From assembly GCF_009707325.1 (NCBI RefSeq), contig NZ_CP046103.1, positions 5,158,951-5,222,950 on the forward strand: a DNA stretch of 64,000 nt, given 5' to 3'. Shown one piece after another: positions 46,052 to 55,063 of the stretch. This DNA is from Pseudomonas sp. IB20 (GTDB lineage: Bacteria > Pseudomonadota > Gammaproteobacteria > Pseudomonadales > Pseudomonadaceae). The notes under the pieces were generated by a model, which had not been told where the DNA came from, did not search any database, and saw only the letters and a list, made by a program, of their open reading frames with translations. Position 1 is the first letter of the stretch. Every line of letters begins with the position of its first letter. Made by a program: the position numbers and the translations under genes.

Positions 46052-47392
46052 ATGGACCCTTCCCCTGGCATCACCCTCGCTACACTCTTCGCCGACTTCG
46101 GCATGATTCTTTTTGCACTGATCCTGGTACTGCTCAACGGTTTCTTCGTTGCGGCGGAATTCGCTATGGTCAAACTGCGCGCCACCCGGGTCGAAGCCAT
46201 CGCCCACAAGAACGGCTGGCGCGGGCAGATCCTGCGCACCGTGCACAGCCAGCTCGACGCTTACCTGTCAGCCTGCCAGCTGGGTATCACCCTCGCCTCC
46301 CTGGGCCTGGGTTGGGTCGGTGAGCCGGCTTTTGCGCACATCCTCGAGCCGATGCTGGGCGCCGTAGGCGTCGAGTCGCCGGAAGTGATCAAGGGCGTGT
46401 CGTTTTTTGCCGCCTTCTTCGTGATTTCCTACCTGCACATCGTGGTCGGTGAGTTGGCGCCTAAATCCTGGGCCATCCGCAAACCCGAGCTGCTGTCGCT
46501 GTGGACCGCGGTGCCGCTGTACCTGTTCTACTGGGCGATGTACCCGGCGATCTACCTGCTCAACGCCAGTGCCAACGCCATCTTGCGTATCGCCGGCCAA
46601 GGCGAACCTGGCCCGCACCATGAGCACCATTACAGCCGCGAAGAACTCAAGCTGATCCTGCACTCCAGCCGTGGCCAGGACCCGAGCGACCAAGGCATGC
46701 GTGTACTCGCCTCCGCCGTGGAAATGGGCGAGCTGGAAGTGGTGGACTGGGCCAACTCCCGCGAAGACCTGGTCACCCTGGACTTCAACGCCCCGCTCAA
46801 AGAAATCCTGGCGCTGTTCCGCCGCCACAAATTCAGCCGTTACCCGGTGTATGACGCCGTGCGTAACGAGTTTGTGGGCCTGCTGCACATCAAGGATTTG
46901 CTGCTGGAACTGGCGGCGCTGGACCACATCCCCGAGTCGTTCAACCTGGCCGAACTGACCCGCCCGCTGGAACGCGTATCGCGGCATATGCCGTTGTCGC
47001 AGCTGCTGGAGCAGTTCCGCAAAGGCGGCGCGCACTTTGCCCTGGTGGAGGAAGCTGACGGCAAGATCATCGGCTACCTGACCATGGAAGACGTGCTGGA
47101 AGTGTTGGTCGGCGATATCCAGGACGAACACCGCAAGGCTGAGCGCGGCATCCTCGCCTACCAGCCGGGCAAACTGCTGGTGCGTGGCGACACGCCGCTG
47201 TTCAAAGTGGAACGCCTGCTGGGCGTCGACCTGGACCACATCGAAGCCGAAACCCTGGCCGGGCTGATCTACGACACCCTGAAGCGGGTGCCTGAAGAGG
47301 AAGAAGTGCTTGAAGTTGAAGGCTTACGGATCATCATCAAGAAGATGAAAGGCCCGAAGATCGTGTTGGCCAAAGTGCTGTTGCTGGATTGA
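46052..47392 (+). CDS. HlyC/CorC-family membrane protein with CBS domains
   Basis: The 446-residue product has an N-terminal DUF21 membrane domain with three or four helices (about 15-170, with LNGFFVAAEFAMVKLRATR in part), two CBS domains (about 215-335) and a C-terminal CorC_HlyC domain (about 350-440). Such proteins act in divalent-cation export or resistance; the haemolysin name is historical. The longer upstream frame overlaps the REP pair, so the ATG at 46052 is chosen. Confidence 0.88.
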   Translation: MDPSPGITLATLFADFGMILFALILVLLNGFFVAAEFAMVKLRATRVEAIAHKNGWRGQILRTVHSQLDAYLSACQLGITLASLGLGWVGEPAFAHILEPMLGAVGVESPEVIKGVSFFAAFFVISYLHIVVGELAPKSWAIRKPELLSLWTAVPLYLFYWAMYPAIYLLNASANAILRIAGQGEPGPHHEHHYSREELKLILHSSRGQDPSDQGMRVLASAVEMGELEVVDWANSREDLVTLDFNAPLKEILALFRRHKFSRYPVYDAVRNEFVGLLHIKDLLLELAALDHIPESFNLAELTRPLERVSRHMPLSQLLEQFRKGGAHFALVEEADGKIIGYLTMEDVLEVLVGDIQDEHRKAERGILAYQPGKLLVRGDTPLFKVERLLGVDLDHIEAETLAGLIYDTLKRVPEEEEVLEVEGLRIIIKKMKGPKIVLAKVLLLD

Positions 47393-47398
47393 CCCTCA

Positions 47399-47423
47399 AT
47401 TGCCCAACGCAAAGTTGGGCAAT
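47399..47423 (+). terminator. Hairpin after the CorC-family gene
   Basis: ATTGCCCAAC-GCAAA-GTTGGGCAAT forms a perfect 10-bp stem starting 7 bp after the stop. There is no T-run, so termination is likely weak. Confidence 0.5.
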
Positions 47424-47511
47424 GTGCCAACCGGCTGGTTGAACTCGTAAGGGATCGATACCAGCCCGGCCTCGGTACGCGCAGATGACTGAACCGCAGG
47501 CTTGCAAGGGA

Positions 47512-47706
47512 TCATGACAACTCTAAGTAAGCGTCAGGCGGGCTAATACCGAGCCTTTGCGCCGCATCCTCCTGAGAGAACTCCCAGCGACGGATGGTGT
47601 TGCACAGTTCCACCCGTAATTTTGAGCGCAGGCGCATATTGGCGGCTTGCTCAGGAGTATCCCAGACGCAGCTGAAACGTTCGGTGTAGATTTTTGAGTC
47701 TGTCAT
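47512..47706 (-). CDS. HigA-like antitoxin, C-terminally truncated
   Basis: The 64-residue product matches the start of XRE-type antitoxins paired with Gp49-like toxins (VWDTPEQAANMRLRSKL, then the helix-turn-helix part EDAAQRLGISPP). The helix-turn-helix breaks off after GISPP, where family members continue with the recognition helix and about 30 more residues. It starts 4 bp after the toxin stop. DNA binding, and perhaps neutralisation, is likely lost. Confidence 0.65.
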   Translation of the reverse strand: MTDSKIYTERFSCVWDTPEQAANMRLRSKLRVELCNTIRRWEFSQEDAAQRLGISPPDAYLELS

Positions 47707-47710
47707 GGGC

Positions 47711-47989
47711 TTAACCTATGTCCTGCAATCTGGCACGAGCCCGTTCGATATCCCGCCCTTCGGTTTTCTGTGTGGTCTTGCGCAGCGCGTGCAGCACATA
47801 GACCGCTTGCGGCCGATTGACCACATAGAACACTCGAAACGCTCCTGAGTCCTCAGTGATCCGAATATCACTGACGCCCCTCCCAATGGTTTTCATCGGC
47901 TTGCAATCAAAAGGCTGTTCGCCCTGCTGCAAAAGGTCCAACTGAAAAGTGGCGCTTTGTTTCAAGGCATAGCAAAGACTCGTTAACAT
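47711..47989 (-). CDS. HigB/RelE-like toxin (Gp49 family)
   Basis: The 92-residue product has the family core KPMKTIGRGVSDIRI, GAFRVFYVV and AVYVLHALRKTTQKT. Relatives are ribosome-dependent mRNA endonucleases. The N-terminus is about 15-20 residues shorter than usual in the family; no start codon lies further upstream before an in-frame stop. The first 98 bp of the gene are part of a perfect 136-bp tandem duplication. Confidence 0.72.
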   Translation of the reverse strand: MLTSLCYALKQSATFQLDLLQQGEQPFDCKPMKTIGRGVSDIRITEDSGAFRVFYVVNRPQAVYVLHALRKTTQKTEGRDIERARARLQDIG

Positions 47990-48163
47990 TGATGCGTTAT
48001 CGAGAGGCTCTATCGAAACAGATATAATTCATCGGCTTGCAATCAAAAGGCTGTTCGCCCTGCTGCAAAAGGTCCAACTGAAAAGTGGCGCTTTGTTTCA
48101 AGGCATAGCAAAGACTCGTTAACATTGATGCGTTATCGAGAGGCTCTATCGAAACAGATATAA
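47892..48163. repeat. Perfect 136-bp tandem duplication at the toxin 5' end
   Basis: Bases 47892-48027 are identical to 48028-48163. Each copy carries the first 98 bp of the toxin gene and 38 bp upstream. The lack of any mismatch means that the event is very recent or an assembly artefact. Confidence 0.95.
47997..48125 (-). pseudogene. Duplicated 5' fragment of the toxin gene
   Basis: The second copy of the toxin start (ATG at 48125) encodes the same first 32 residues up to CKPM and then ten unrelated residues before TAA at 47997-47999. It is a by-product of the 136-bp duplication. Confidence 0.75.
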
Positions 48164-48177
48164 ATCAATCCAGCTAA

Positions 48178-48205
48178 CGGGAATCAGACGGTCGGTCGAT
48201 TCCCG
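48178..48205. terminator. Hairpin downstream of the PilZ response regulator
   Basis: CGGGAATC (48178-48185) pairs with GATTCCCG (48198-48205), 13 bp beyond the stop of the leftward gene. No strong T-run follows. Confidence 0.45.
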
Positions 48206-48217
48206 CAATTGAGGTGA

Positions 48218-49120
48218 TCACGCACCCGGCACAAAGTGCTTCTGCGCCGTGCCACGGGCGATCAGGCGGGAGATGTAATCGAGCTTCTGTGCGTCCTGGT
48301 CGATGAACCGGAAGGTCAGTTGCAGCCAGTCGCTGTCGGGCTTGGGCTCGTAGGCGACAATGGCGTGCAGGTAGCCGTTGAGGCGTGCGACTTCGGCGTT
48401 GTCGCCTTGCTCAAGGTCCAATACTGCACTTTCCAGTACCTGAGGCAGGACTTCACCGCGACGCACCACCAGCAGCGCTTCCTTGATGCTCAGCGCCTTG
48501 ATCACGCATTGCTGGGTGCCGCTGGGCAGGCGCAACTGGCCCTGGCCACGACCGCCAGCCGGCGGGGCGGTTGGAGCCGCTTGCACGGACGGGCTGTTGA
48601 GCAGGCCTTTGCTTGGCGCCGCCGCTACCGGTGCCGGCTTGACCGCTTCAGGCTTGCCGCCGGTCAGGGCGCTGAGGGAGTCATTGCCGAAGGCCGAGTT
48701 CATCTTGGTCGGCGCACTGGCGATCAGCGCGTCGAGGCGGCCGATCTTGTGCAGCGCCTGTTTGACCTTGTTCAGCAACTGTTCGTTGGTGAACGGCTTG
48801 CTGACGTAGCCGGAAACCCCGGCCTGAATCGCCTGGACCACGTTTTCCTTGTCGCCACGGCTGGTCACCATCACGAACGGCATGGCTTTGAGATGAGGCT
48901 GCTCACGGCACCAGGTCAGCAGTTCAAGGCCGGACATCTCGGGCATTTCCCAGTCGCACAGCACCAGATCGAAGGTCTCGCGCATCAGGATGGTTTGCGC
49001 CTTTTTGCCGTTCACCGCGTCTTCAATCTTGATCCCCGGGAAGTAGTTGCGCAGGCACTTCTTCACCAGGTCGCGGATAAACGAGGCGTCATCCACCACC
49101 AACACACTGACTTTACTCAT
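48218..49120 (-). CDS. Response regulator with PilZ-like C-terminal domain
   Basis: The 300-residue product has a CheY-type receiver domain (about 1-125: Asp10/Asp11, phosphoacceptor Asp56 in LVLCDWEMP, TSRGDKENV, SKPF). A long Ala/Pro linker follows (about 150-205), then a C-terminal domain resembling PilZ (about 205-290), although the RxxxR and D/NxSxxG c-di-GMP motifs are not clear. An ortholog sits at the same place between phoBR and phoU in other Pseudomonas. The partner kinase is not encoded nearby. Confidence 0.82.
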   Translation of the reverse strand: MSKVSVLVVDDASFIRDLVKKCLRNYFPGIKIEDAVNGKKAQTILMRETFDLVLCDWEMPEMSGLELLTWCREQPHLKAMPFVMVTSRGDKENVVQAIQAGVSGYVSKPFTNEQLLNKVKQALHKIGRLDALIASAPTKMNSAFGNDSLSALTGGKPEAVKPAPVAAAPSKGLLNSPSVQAAPTAPPAGGRGQGQLRLPSGTQQCVIKALSIKEALLVVRRGEVLPQVLESAVLDLEQGDNAEVARLNGYLHAIVAYEPKPDSDWLQLTFRFIDQDAQKLDYISRLIARGTAQKHFVPGA

Positions 49121-49244
49121 CGACCCTTCATCCTATAAAAACTTCGGCACGCAGAACGCCTGACAGGTGGCATTTTGCCAAAACTCGCTGGTCACAGAGG
49201 GACTTTATCGCGCCCACTGCGCAAAAAATTCAGATGCCACAAAC

Positions 49245-49272
49245 AAAAACGCCCGACCAAAGGCCGGGCGTT
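49245..49272 (-). terminator. Terminator of the pst-phoU operon
   Basis: AACGCCCG / CGGGCGTT (49248-49255 with 49265-49272) is followed, on the minus strand, by a T-rich tract (TTTTTGTTTG). It lies 15 bp beyond the phoU stop and should end the whole pst transcript. Confidence 0.88.
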
Positions 49273-49287
49273 AATTTCTCGGGCAAC

Positions 49288-50049
49288 TTACTTATCGTCA
49301 GATTTGCCCGGAACATTAGGAATTTGATCAGCCGTGCCTTCAACTTCGGCCTTCATGCGCTTGAGGCCCATGTGCCGTACGTCGGTGCCGCGCACCAGGT
49401 AGATCACCAGTTCCGAGATATTGCGCGCGTGGTCGCCGATACGCTCCAGTGAACGCAGTACCCAGATAATGTTCAAGACCCGCGAGATAGAGCGCGGGTC
49501 TTCCATCATGTAGGTGGCCAGCTCGCGTAGTGCGGTCTTGTATTCGCGGTCGATGGTCTTGTCGTACTGAGCCACCGACAACGCCAGTTCGGCGTCGAAC
49601 CGGGCAAACGCGTCGAGTGCATCGCGCACCATGTTGCGCACCTGGTCGCCGATGTGGCGCACTTCCACGTAACCACGCGGCGCTTCGCCTTCTTCGCACA
49701 GTTGGATGGCGCGGCGCGCGATTTTGGTGGCTTCGTCACCGATGCGCTCCAGGTCGATCACCGACTTGGAGATGCTGATGATCAAACGCAGGTCGGACGC
49801 CGCCGGCTGACGACGCGCCAGAATGCGCAGGCATTCTTCGTCGATGTTGCGTTCCATCTGGTTGATCTGGTCGTCGATCTCACGCACTTGCTGGGCCAGG
49901 CCCGAGTCGGCCTCGATCAGCGCAGTGACGGCGTCGTTGACTTGCTTCTCCACCAGCCCGCCCATCGCCAGGAGGTGGCTGCGCACTTCCTCAAGCTCGG
50001 CGTTGAACTGCGCGGAGATGTGATGGGTTAAGCCTTCCTTCGAAATCAT
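49288..50049 (-). CDS. phoU: PhoU, negative regulator of the Pho regulon
   Basis: PhoU connects the Pst transporter to PhoR and shuts PhoB signalling when phosphate is plentiful. The 253-residue all-helical product has two PhoU repeats with the metal-cluster motifs (ERIGDEATKIAR and ERIGDHARNISE). The ATG at 50049 follows the family start (ISKEGLTHHISAQFNAELE). It is the last gene of the operon. Confidence 0.96.
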   Translation of the reverse strand: MISKEGLTHHISAQFNAELEEVRSHLLAMGGLVEKQVNDAVTALIEADSGLAQQVREIDDQINQMERNIDEECLRILARRQPAASDLRLIISISKSVIDLERIGDEATKIARRAIQLCEEGEAPRGYVEVRHIGDQVRNMVRDALDAFARFDAELALSVAQYDKTIDREYKTALRELATYMMEDPRSISRVLNIIWVLRSLERIGDHARNISELVIYLVRGTDVRHMGLKRMKAEVEGTADQIPNVPGKSDDK

Positions 50050-50084
50050 GGTTTTGCTCCACAAAAGCTGTATGCCGCAAGCTA

Positions 50085-50138
50085 CAAGCTGCAAGTTGAT
50101 ATGTGTCGTTGCATTGAACTGCTTTTACTTGCCGCTTG
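50085..50138 (-). repeat. Intercistronic hairpin between pstB and phoU
   Basis: CAAGCTGCAAG (50085-50095) and CTTGCCGCTTG (50128-50138) form an 11-bp inverted repeat with one mismatch. The same pair occurs between pstA and pstB. Confidence 0.7.
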
Positions 50139-50164
50139 AAGCGTGCGGCTCGCAGCTGCTCCAA

Positions 50165-50998
50165 CTAGCCATAACGACCGGTGATGTAGTCTTCGGTCTG
50201 CTTCTTCGCCGGATTGGTGAACAGGGTATCGGTGTCGCCGAACTCCACCAGTTTGCCCATGTACATGAACGCGGTGTAGTCGGAAACCCGCGCCGCCTGT
50301 TGCATGTTGTGGGTCACGATGACAATGGTGAACTTGGACTTGAGCTCGTAGATCAGCTCTTCGACTTTCAGCGTCGAGATCGGGTCGAGTGCCGAGCACG
50401 GTTCGTCGAGCAGCAGCACTTCCGGCTCCACGGCGATGGTACGGGCGATCACCAGACGCTGCTGCTGGCCGCCGGACAGGCCGAGTGCCGATTCATGCAG
50501 GCGGTCTTTGACCTCGTCCCACAGTGCGGCGCCTTTCAAGGCCCACTCAACCGCTTCGTCGAGGATGCGTTTTTTGTTGATGCCCTGGATGCGCAGGCCG
50601 TACACCACGTTTTCGTAGATGGTCTTGGGGAACGGGTTGGGCTTCTGGAACACCATGCCCACGCGACGACGCAGCTCGGCAACGTCTTCGCCTTTGCGAT
50701 AGATGTTGGTGCCGTAGAGGTTGATCGCGCCTTCTACGCGGCAACCGTCGACCAGGTCGTTCATGCGGTTGAAGGTACGCAGCAGCGTCGACTTACCGCA
50801 GCCGGACGGACCAATGAAGGCGGTCACGCGCTGTTTCGGGATGTTCATGCTGACGTCGAACAGCGCCTGCTTTTCACCGTAGTACAGGCTCAGGCCTGGC
50901 ACTTCGATGGCCACGGTTTCCTGGGCCAGGCTCAGGCTCTGCTTGTCGCGACCCAGGGCCGACATGTTGATGCCGTGGGTGTGGGTTTCGTGTTGCAT
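50165..50998 (-). CDS. pstB: PstB, phosphate ABC transporter ATPase
   Basis: PstB drives high-affinity phosphate uptake. The 277-residue product has Walker A GPSGCGKSTLL, signature LSGGQQQR and Walker B VLLLDEPCSALDP. The start at 50998 has GGAGTG upstream; the longer frame begins in the hairpin spacer. An N-terminal extension of about 25 residues precedes the ATPase core. Confidence 0.97.
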   Translation of the reverse strand: MQHETHTHGINMSALGRDKQSLSLAQETVAIEVPGLSLYYGEKQALFDVSMNIPKQRVTAFIGPSGCGKSTLLRTFNRMNDLVDGCRVEGAINLYGTNIYRKGEDVAELRRRVGMVFQKPNPFPKTIYENVVYGLRIQGINKKRILDEAVEWALKGAALWDEVKDRLHESALGLSGGQQQRLVIARTIAVEPEVLLLDEPCSALDPISTLKVEELIYELKSKFTIVIVTHNMQQAARVSDYTAFMYMGKLVEFGDTDTLFTNPAKKQTEDYITGRYG

Positions 50999-51034
50999 GG
51001 TCTCACTCCGTTCGTAGCTGCCAGCTTCTAGCTG

Positions 51035-51079
51035 CAAGCTGCAAGATTTGAGCAAAAGCGGCTTGTAGCTTGCCGCTTG
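51035..51079 (-). repeat. Intercistronic hairpin between pstA and pstB
   Basis: CAAGCTGCAAG (51035-51045) and CTTGCCGCTTG (51069-51079) repeat the inverted pair seen after pstB, so the pstB cistron is bracketed by two matching hairpins. Confidence 0.7.
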
Positions 51080-51091
51080 TGGCTAATAGCT

Positions 51092-52762
51092 TTAGCTGTC
51101 CAGCGCTTTGTATTTTTCGCGCAGGTGGTTACGGATCCACACCGCCGACAAGTTGAGCGTGGCAATCACCAGCACCAACAGCAAGGCTGTGGCGTACACC
51201 AGCGGTCGTGCGGCTTCGACGTTGGGGCTCTGGAAGCCGACGTCATAAATATGGAAGCCCAAGTGCATGATCTTCTGGTCCAGGTGCAGGTACGGGTAGT
51301 TGCCATCCAACGGCAGCGACGGCGCCAGTTTCACTACACCTACCAGCATCAGCGGCGCCACTTCACCGGCGGCGCGGGCCACGGCGAGGATCATGCCGGT
51401 CATCATCGCCGGGCTGGCCATCGGCAGCACGATCTTCCACAGCGTTTCCGCCTTGGTCGCGCCGAGCGCCAGCGAGCCTTCACGCACGGTGCGAGGAATT
51501 CGCGCCAACCCTTCTTCGGTCGCCACAATCACCACCGGCACCGCCAGCAGCGCCAGGGTCAGCGAGGCCCACAGCAGGCCCGGCGTACCGAAGGTCGGTG
51601 CCGGCAGGGCTTCGGCGAAGAACAGGCGGTCAACCGAGCCACCCAGTACATACACGAAGAAGCCCAAGCCGAACACGCCGTAAACAATGGCCGGTACGCC
51701 CGCCAGGTTGTTCACCGCGATGCGGATAATCCGGGTCAGGGTGTTCTGCTTGGCGTACTCACGCAGGTACACGGCCGCCAGCACGCCGAACGGGGTCACG
51801 ATCATCGCCATGATCAGGGTCATCATCACGGTGCCGAAAATCGCCGGGAAGATCCCGCCTTCGGTGTTGGCTTCACGTGGGTCGTCGCTGAGGAATTCCC
51901 AGACCTTGCTGAAGTAGAAGCCGATCTTGGTCATCGTGCCCATGGCGTTCGGCTGGTAGGCGTGCACCACTTTGCCGATGCCAATTTCGACTTCTTTGCC
52001 ATTGCCATCGCGAGCCGTCAGGGCGTCACGGTTGAACTGGGCGTGCAAGTCGGCCAGGCGCGCTTCGATGTCCTGGTAACGGGCGTTCAATTCGGCGCGG
52101 CCGCTGTCCATATCCGCTTGAGCGGTGGCATCGAGCTTGCCTTCCAGCTCCAGCTTGCGGCCGTGCAGGCGGATGCGTTCCAGCCCGGCGTTGATCGCGC
52201 CGATGTCGGTTTTTTCCAAGCTCTTGAGCTCAGCAGCCAACTTGTTCACACGGTCGACACGGGCTTGCAGCTCTGGCCACGCGGCCTCGCCTTCGGCGAT
52301 GACCTTGCCGTCCTGCTTGACGTTGACCAGGGTGCCGTAGAAGTTGCCCCACTCACGTCGCTCGATCGCCATCAGGTTCGCAGGCTTGGTCTGGTCCTTG
52401 AGCCATTCGCCAACAATCCAGGTGAAGTCATTGCCGTTCAGGTCGCGGTTACCGACCTTGATCAGCTCGCGGGTCATGAATTCCGGGCCTTGGTCGGGCA
52501 CCGGCAGGCCAGCGCTTTTCAGGCGCTCGCGCGGTACTTCTTCCTTCTGCACCACTTCGCCGATGACGATATGGTTTTCCTGGCCCGGCACGTTGTAGTT
52601 GGCCTGGATCAGGTCAGCCGGCCAGAAGTGGCCCAAGCCACGCACCGCAATCACGGCCAGCAAACCAATGGTCATGATGACCGCGATGGACACCGCGCCA
52701 CCGCTGATCCAGACGCCTGGGGCGCCGCTCTTGAACCATCCATTCAGGGAGTTCTGTTTCAC
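51092..52762 (-). CDS. pstA: PstA, phosphate ABC permease
   Basis: PstA is one of the two membrane subunits of the phosphate importer. The 556-residue product is much longer than E. coli PstA (about 296). One N-terminal membrane helix (about 20-42) is followed by a large soluble, helical insert (about 60-290), then the usual permease domain with five helices and the EAA-type loop (LALGATKAETLWKIVLP). It lies 15 bp after pstC. Confidence 0.95.
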   Translation of the reverse strand: MKQNSLNGWFKSGAPGVWISGGAVSIAVIMTIGLLAVIAVRGLGHFWPADLIQANYNVPGQENHIVIGEVVQKEEVPRERLKSAGLPVPDQGPEFMTRELIKVGNRDLNGNDFTWIVGEWLKDQTKPANLMAIERREWGNFYGTLVNVKQDGKVIAEGEAAWPELQARVDRVNKLAAELKSLEKTDIGAINAGLERIRLHGRKLELEGKLDATAQADMDSGRAELNARYQDIEARLADLHAQFNRDALTARDGNGKEVEIGIGKVVHAYQPNAMGTMTKIGFYFSKVWEFLSDDPREANTEGGIFPAIFGTVMMTLIMAMIVTPFGVLAAVYLREYAKQNTLTRIIRIAVNNLAGVPAIVYGVFGLGFFVYVLGGSVDRLFFAEALPAPTFGTPGLLWASLTLALLAVPVVIVATEEGLARIPRTVREGSLALGATKAETLWKIVLPMASPAMMTGMILAVARAAGEVAPLMLVGVVKLAPSLPLDGNYPYLHLDQKIMHLGFHIYDVGFQSPNVEAARPLVYATALLLVLVIATLNLSAVWIRNHLREKYKALDS

Positions 52763-52777
52763 AGACTTCTACCTTTC

Positions 52778-55063
52778 TTAAAGCGACGAGTATTTCTTGC
52801 GCAGACGCTGACGAATCAGCTCGGCGAGGGTGTTCATGATGAAGGTGAACAACAGCAGCACCAGCGCCGAGAGGAACAGCACGCGGTAATGGCTACCACC
52901 GACTTCCGACTCGGGCATTTCCACCGCGACGTTGGCCGCCAATGTGCGCAGGCCCTCGAACAGGTTCATCTCCATCACCGGGGTGTTACCGGTGGCCATC
53001 AGCACGATCATGGTTTCACCCACTGCGCGGCCCATGCCGATCATCAACGCCGAGAAAATCCCCGGGCTGGCGGTCAGGATGACAACGCGGGTCATGGTCT
53101 GCCATGGCGTGGCGCCCAGGGCCAACGAGCCCAGAGTCAGGCCGCGCGGCACGCTGAACACGGCGTCTTCGGCGATGGAGTAGATGTTCGGGATCACCGC
53201 AAAGCCCATGGCCAGGCCGACTACCAGGGCGTTGCGCTGGTCGTAGGTGATGCCCAGGTCGTGGGAGATCCACATGCGCATGTCGCCGCCGAAGAACCAG
53301 GTTTCCAGGTATGGGCTCATGTACAGCGAGAGCCAGCCCACAAACAGGATCACCGGGATCAGGATTGCGCTTTCCCAGCCATCGGGAACGCGCAGGCGGA
53401 TCGACTCAGGTAAGCGGCTGAAGACAAAACCGGCCACCAGGATGCCAATCGGCAACAGCATCAGCAGGCTGAAAATCCCCGGCAGATGCCCTTCGACATA
53501 CGGCGCCAGGAACAGGCCGGCGAAGAAGCCGAGGATCACCGTCGGCATCGCTTCCATCAGTTCGATCACCGGCTTGACCTTGCGGCGCAGGCTCGGGGCC
53601 ATGAAGTACGCGGTGTAGATCGCGGCGGCAACGGCCAGGGGTGCGGCCAGCAGCATGGCGTAGAACGCGGCCTTCAATGTACCGAAGGTCAGCGGTGCCA
53701 GGCTCATCTTGGGTTCGAAGTCGGTGTTGGCGGCGGTCGATTGCCAGACGTACTTAGGCTCGTCGTAGTTTTCGTACCAGACCTTGCTCCACAACGCGCT
53801 CCAGGACACTTCCGGGTGCGGGTTGTCCAGCAGCAGCGGTTGCAGCTTGCCGCCGGCTTCGACGATCACGCGGTTGGCGCGTGGCGACAGGCCGAACACA
53901 CCTTGGCCGTCGACCACCGGGTCCACCAACAGCGTGCGGTGGGCGGTGCTGTGGAACACGCCGAACTTGCCGGACGCGTCGAGGGCGGTGAAGCCTTTAC
54001 GACGTTCTTCTGCGGTGATTTCCACGATCGGCGTGGTGCCCATCTGGAAGGTGCGGATCTGTTTCAGGTGCTGCTCGCCATCCGGGTCGCGGGCCATGAA
54101 CCATTGGGCCAGGCCGCCCTTGGAGTTACCGACGATCAGCGAGATACCGCCCACCAGTTGAGTGCTGGCGGTGATTTCGGCATTGCCGTCTTCGAGCAGT
54201 TTGTAGCGACCGTTGAGGCTCTTGTCGCGCAGGCTGAATACATCGGCGAGGGCGCGACCGTTGATCACATACAGCCACTGCTGGCGTGGGTCGATGAAGA
54301 TCGCCTTCACCGGCTCAGTCATTTGCGGCAGCTCGATGCGCTTCTGCTCGCTGGTGACTTCGCCAGTCATCATGTTTTCTTCGCGGCTCAGGGCCAGCAC
54401 GTTCAGGTGCGAACCGGCGGAGCCTGCCACCACCAGCGAGGAGTCAGTGGCGTTGAGGGCGACGTGTTCCAGCGGGCGGCCGGCATCATCCAGCACGATC
54501 GGCGCTTCGCCGTAAGGGTATTCAATTGCCGGCGTAATGGTTTTTTTGCCGTCCGGGTAAGACACCTTATAGGTGTGGCGGAACACCAGGGACTGGCCGT
54601 TGGAGAGACCGAGGATCACCAGCGGGCTGCCCGGTTGGTCTTCACCGATGGACGCAACACTGGCGCCTGCCGGCAGCGGCAAGTCGACACGCTTGAGTTC
54701 GGCGCCGGTCTCCACATTAAAGAACAGCGCCTGGCCCTTGTCGGAAACCCGCATGGCGACCTGGTTCTGTTCTTCGAGGGAGATCATCAACGGCTTGCCG
54801 GCGTCCTGAATCCAGGCAGGCGTCAGCGCGTCTTCCTTGGTCAGCGAGGCACCTTGGAACAAGGGCGCGACGACGTAGGCAAGGAAGAAGAAAATCAGGG
54901 TGATGGCACCGAGGACGGCGAGGCCGCCGATCAACACGTACCAACGGGTCAGGCGATCTTTGAGCGCGCGAATGCGGCGCTTGCGTTGCAACTCAGGCGT
55001 ATTGAAGTCAATGCGCTTGGGGGGAGAAGTCGTCGTCATGGTGGAATTGGCCAGATCATTCAT
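52778..55063 (-). CDS. pstC: PstC, phosphate ABC permease
   Basis: PstC pairs with PstA. The 761-residue product again has one N-terminal helix (about 40-65), a long beta-rich periplasmic insert (about 75-450) with propeller-like repeats, and a C-terminal permease domain with the EAA-type loop LALGATPWQTMTRVV. The ATG at 55063 is chosen because AGGGTG lies 6 bp upstream; ATG 55039 is an alternative. Confidence 0.94.
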   Translation of the reverse strand: MNDLANSTMTTTSPPKRIDFNTPELQRKRRIRALKDRLTRWYVLIGGLAVLGAITLIFFFLAYVVAPLFQGASLTKEDALTPAWIQDAGKPLMISLEEQNQVAMRVSDKGQALFFNVETGAELKRVDLPLPAGASVASIGEDQPGSPLVILGLSNGQSLVFRHTYKVSYPDGKKTITPAIEYPYGEAPIVLDDAGRPLEHVALNATDSSLVVAGSAGSHLNVLALSREENMMTGEVTSEQKRIELPQMTEPVKAIFIDPRQQWLYVINGRALADVFSLRDKSLNGRYKLLEDGNAEITASTQLVGGISLIVGNSKGGLAQWFMARDPDGEQHLKQIRTFQMGTTPIVEITAEERRKGFTALDASGKFGVFHSTAHRTLLVDPVVDGQGVFGLSPRANRVIVEAGGKLQPLLLDNPHPEVSWSALWSKVWYENYDEPKYVWQSTAANTDFEPKMSLAPLTFGTLKAAFYAMLLAAPLAVAAAIYTAYFMAPSLRRKVKPVIELMEAMPTVILGFFAGLFLAPYVEGHLPGIFSLLMLLPIGILVAGFVFSRLPESIRLRVPDGWESAILIPVILFVGWLSLYMSPYLETWFFGGDMRMWISHDLGITYDQRNALVVGLAMGFAVIPNIYSIAEDAVFSVPRGLTLGSLALGATPWQTMTRVVILTASPGIFSALMIGMGRAVGETMIVLMATGNTPVMEMNLFEGLRTLAANVAVEMPESEVGGSHYRVLFLSALVLLLFTFIMNTLAELIRQRLRKKYSSL

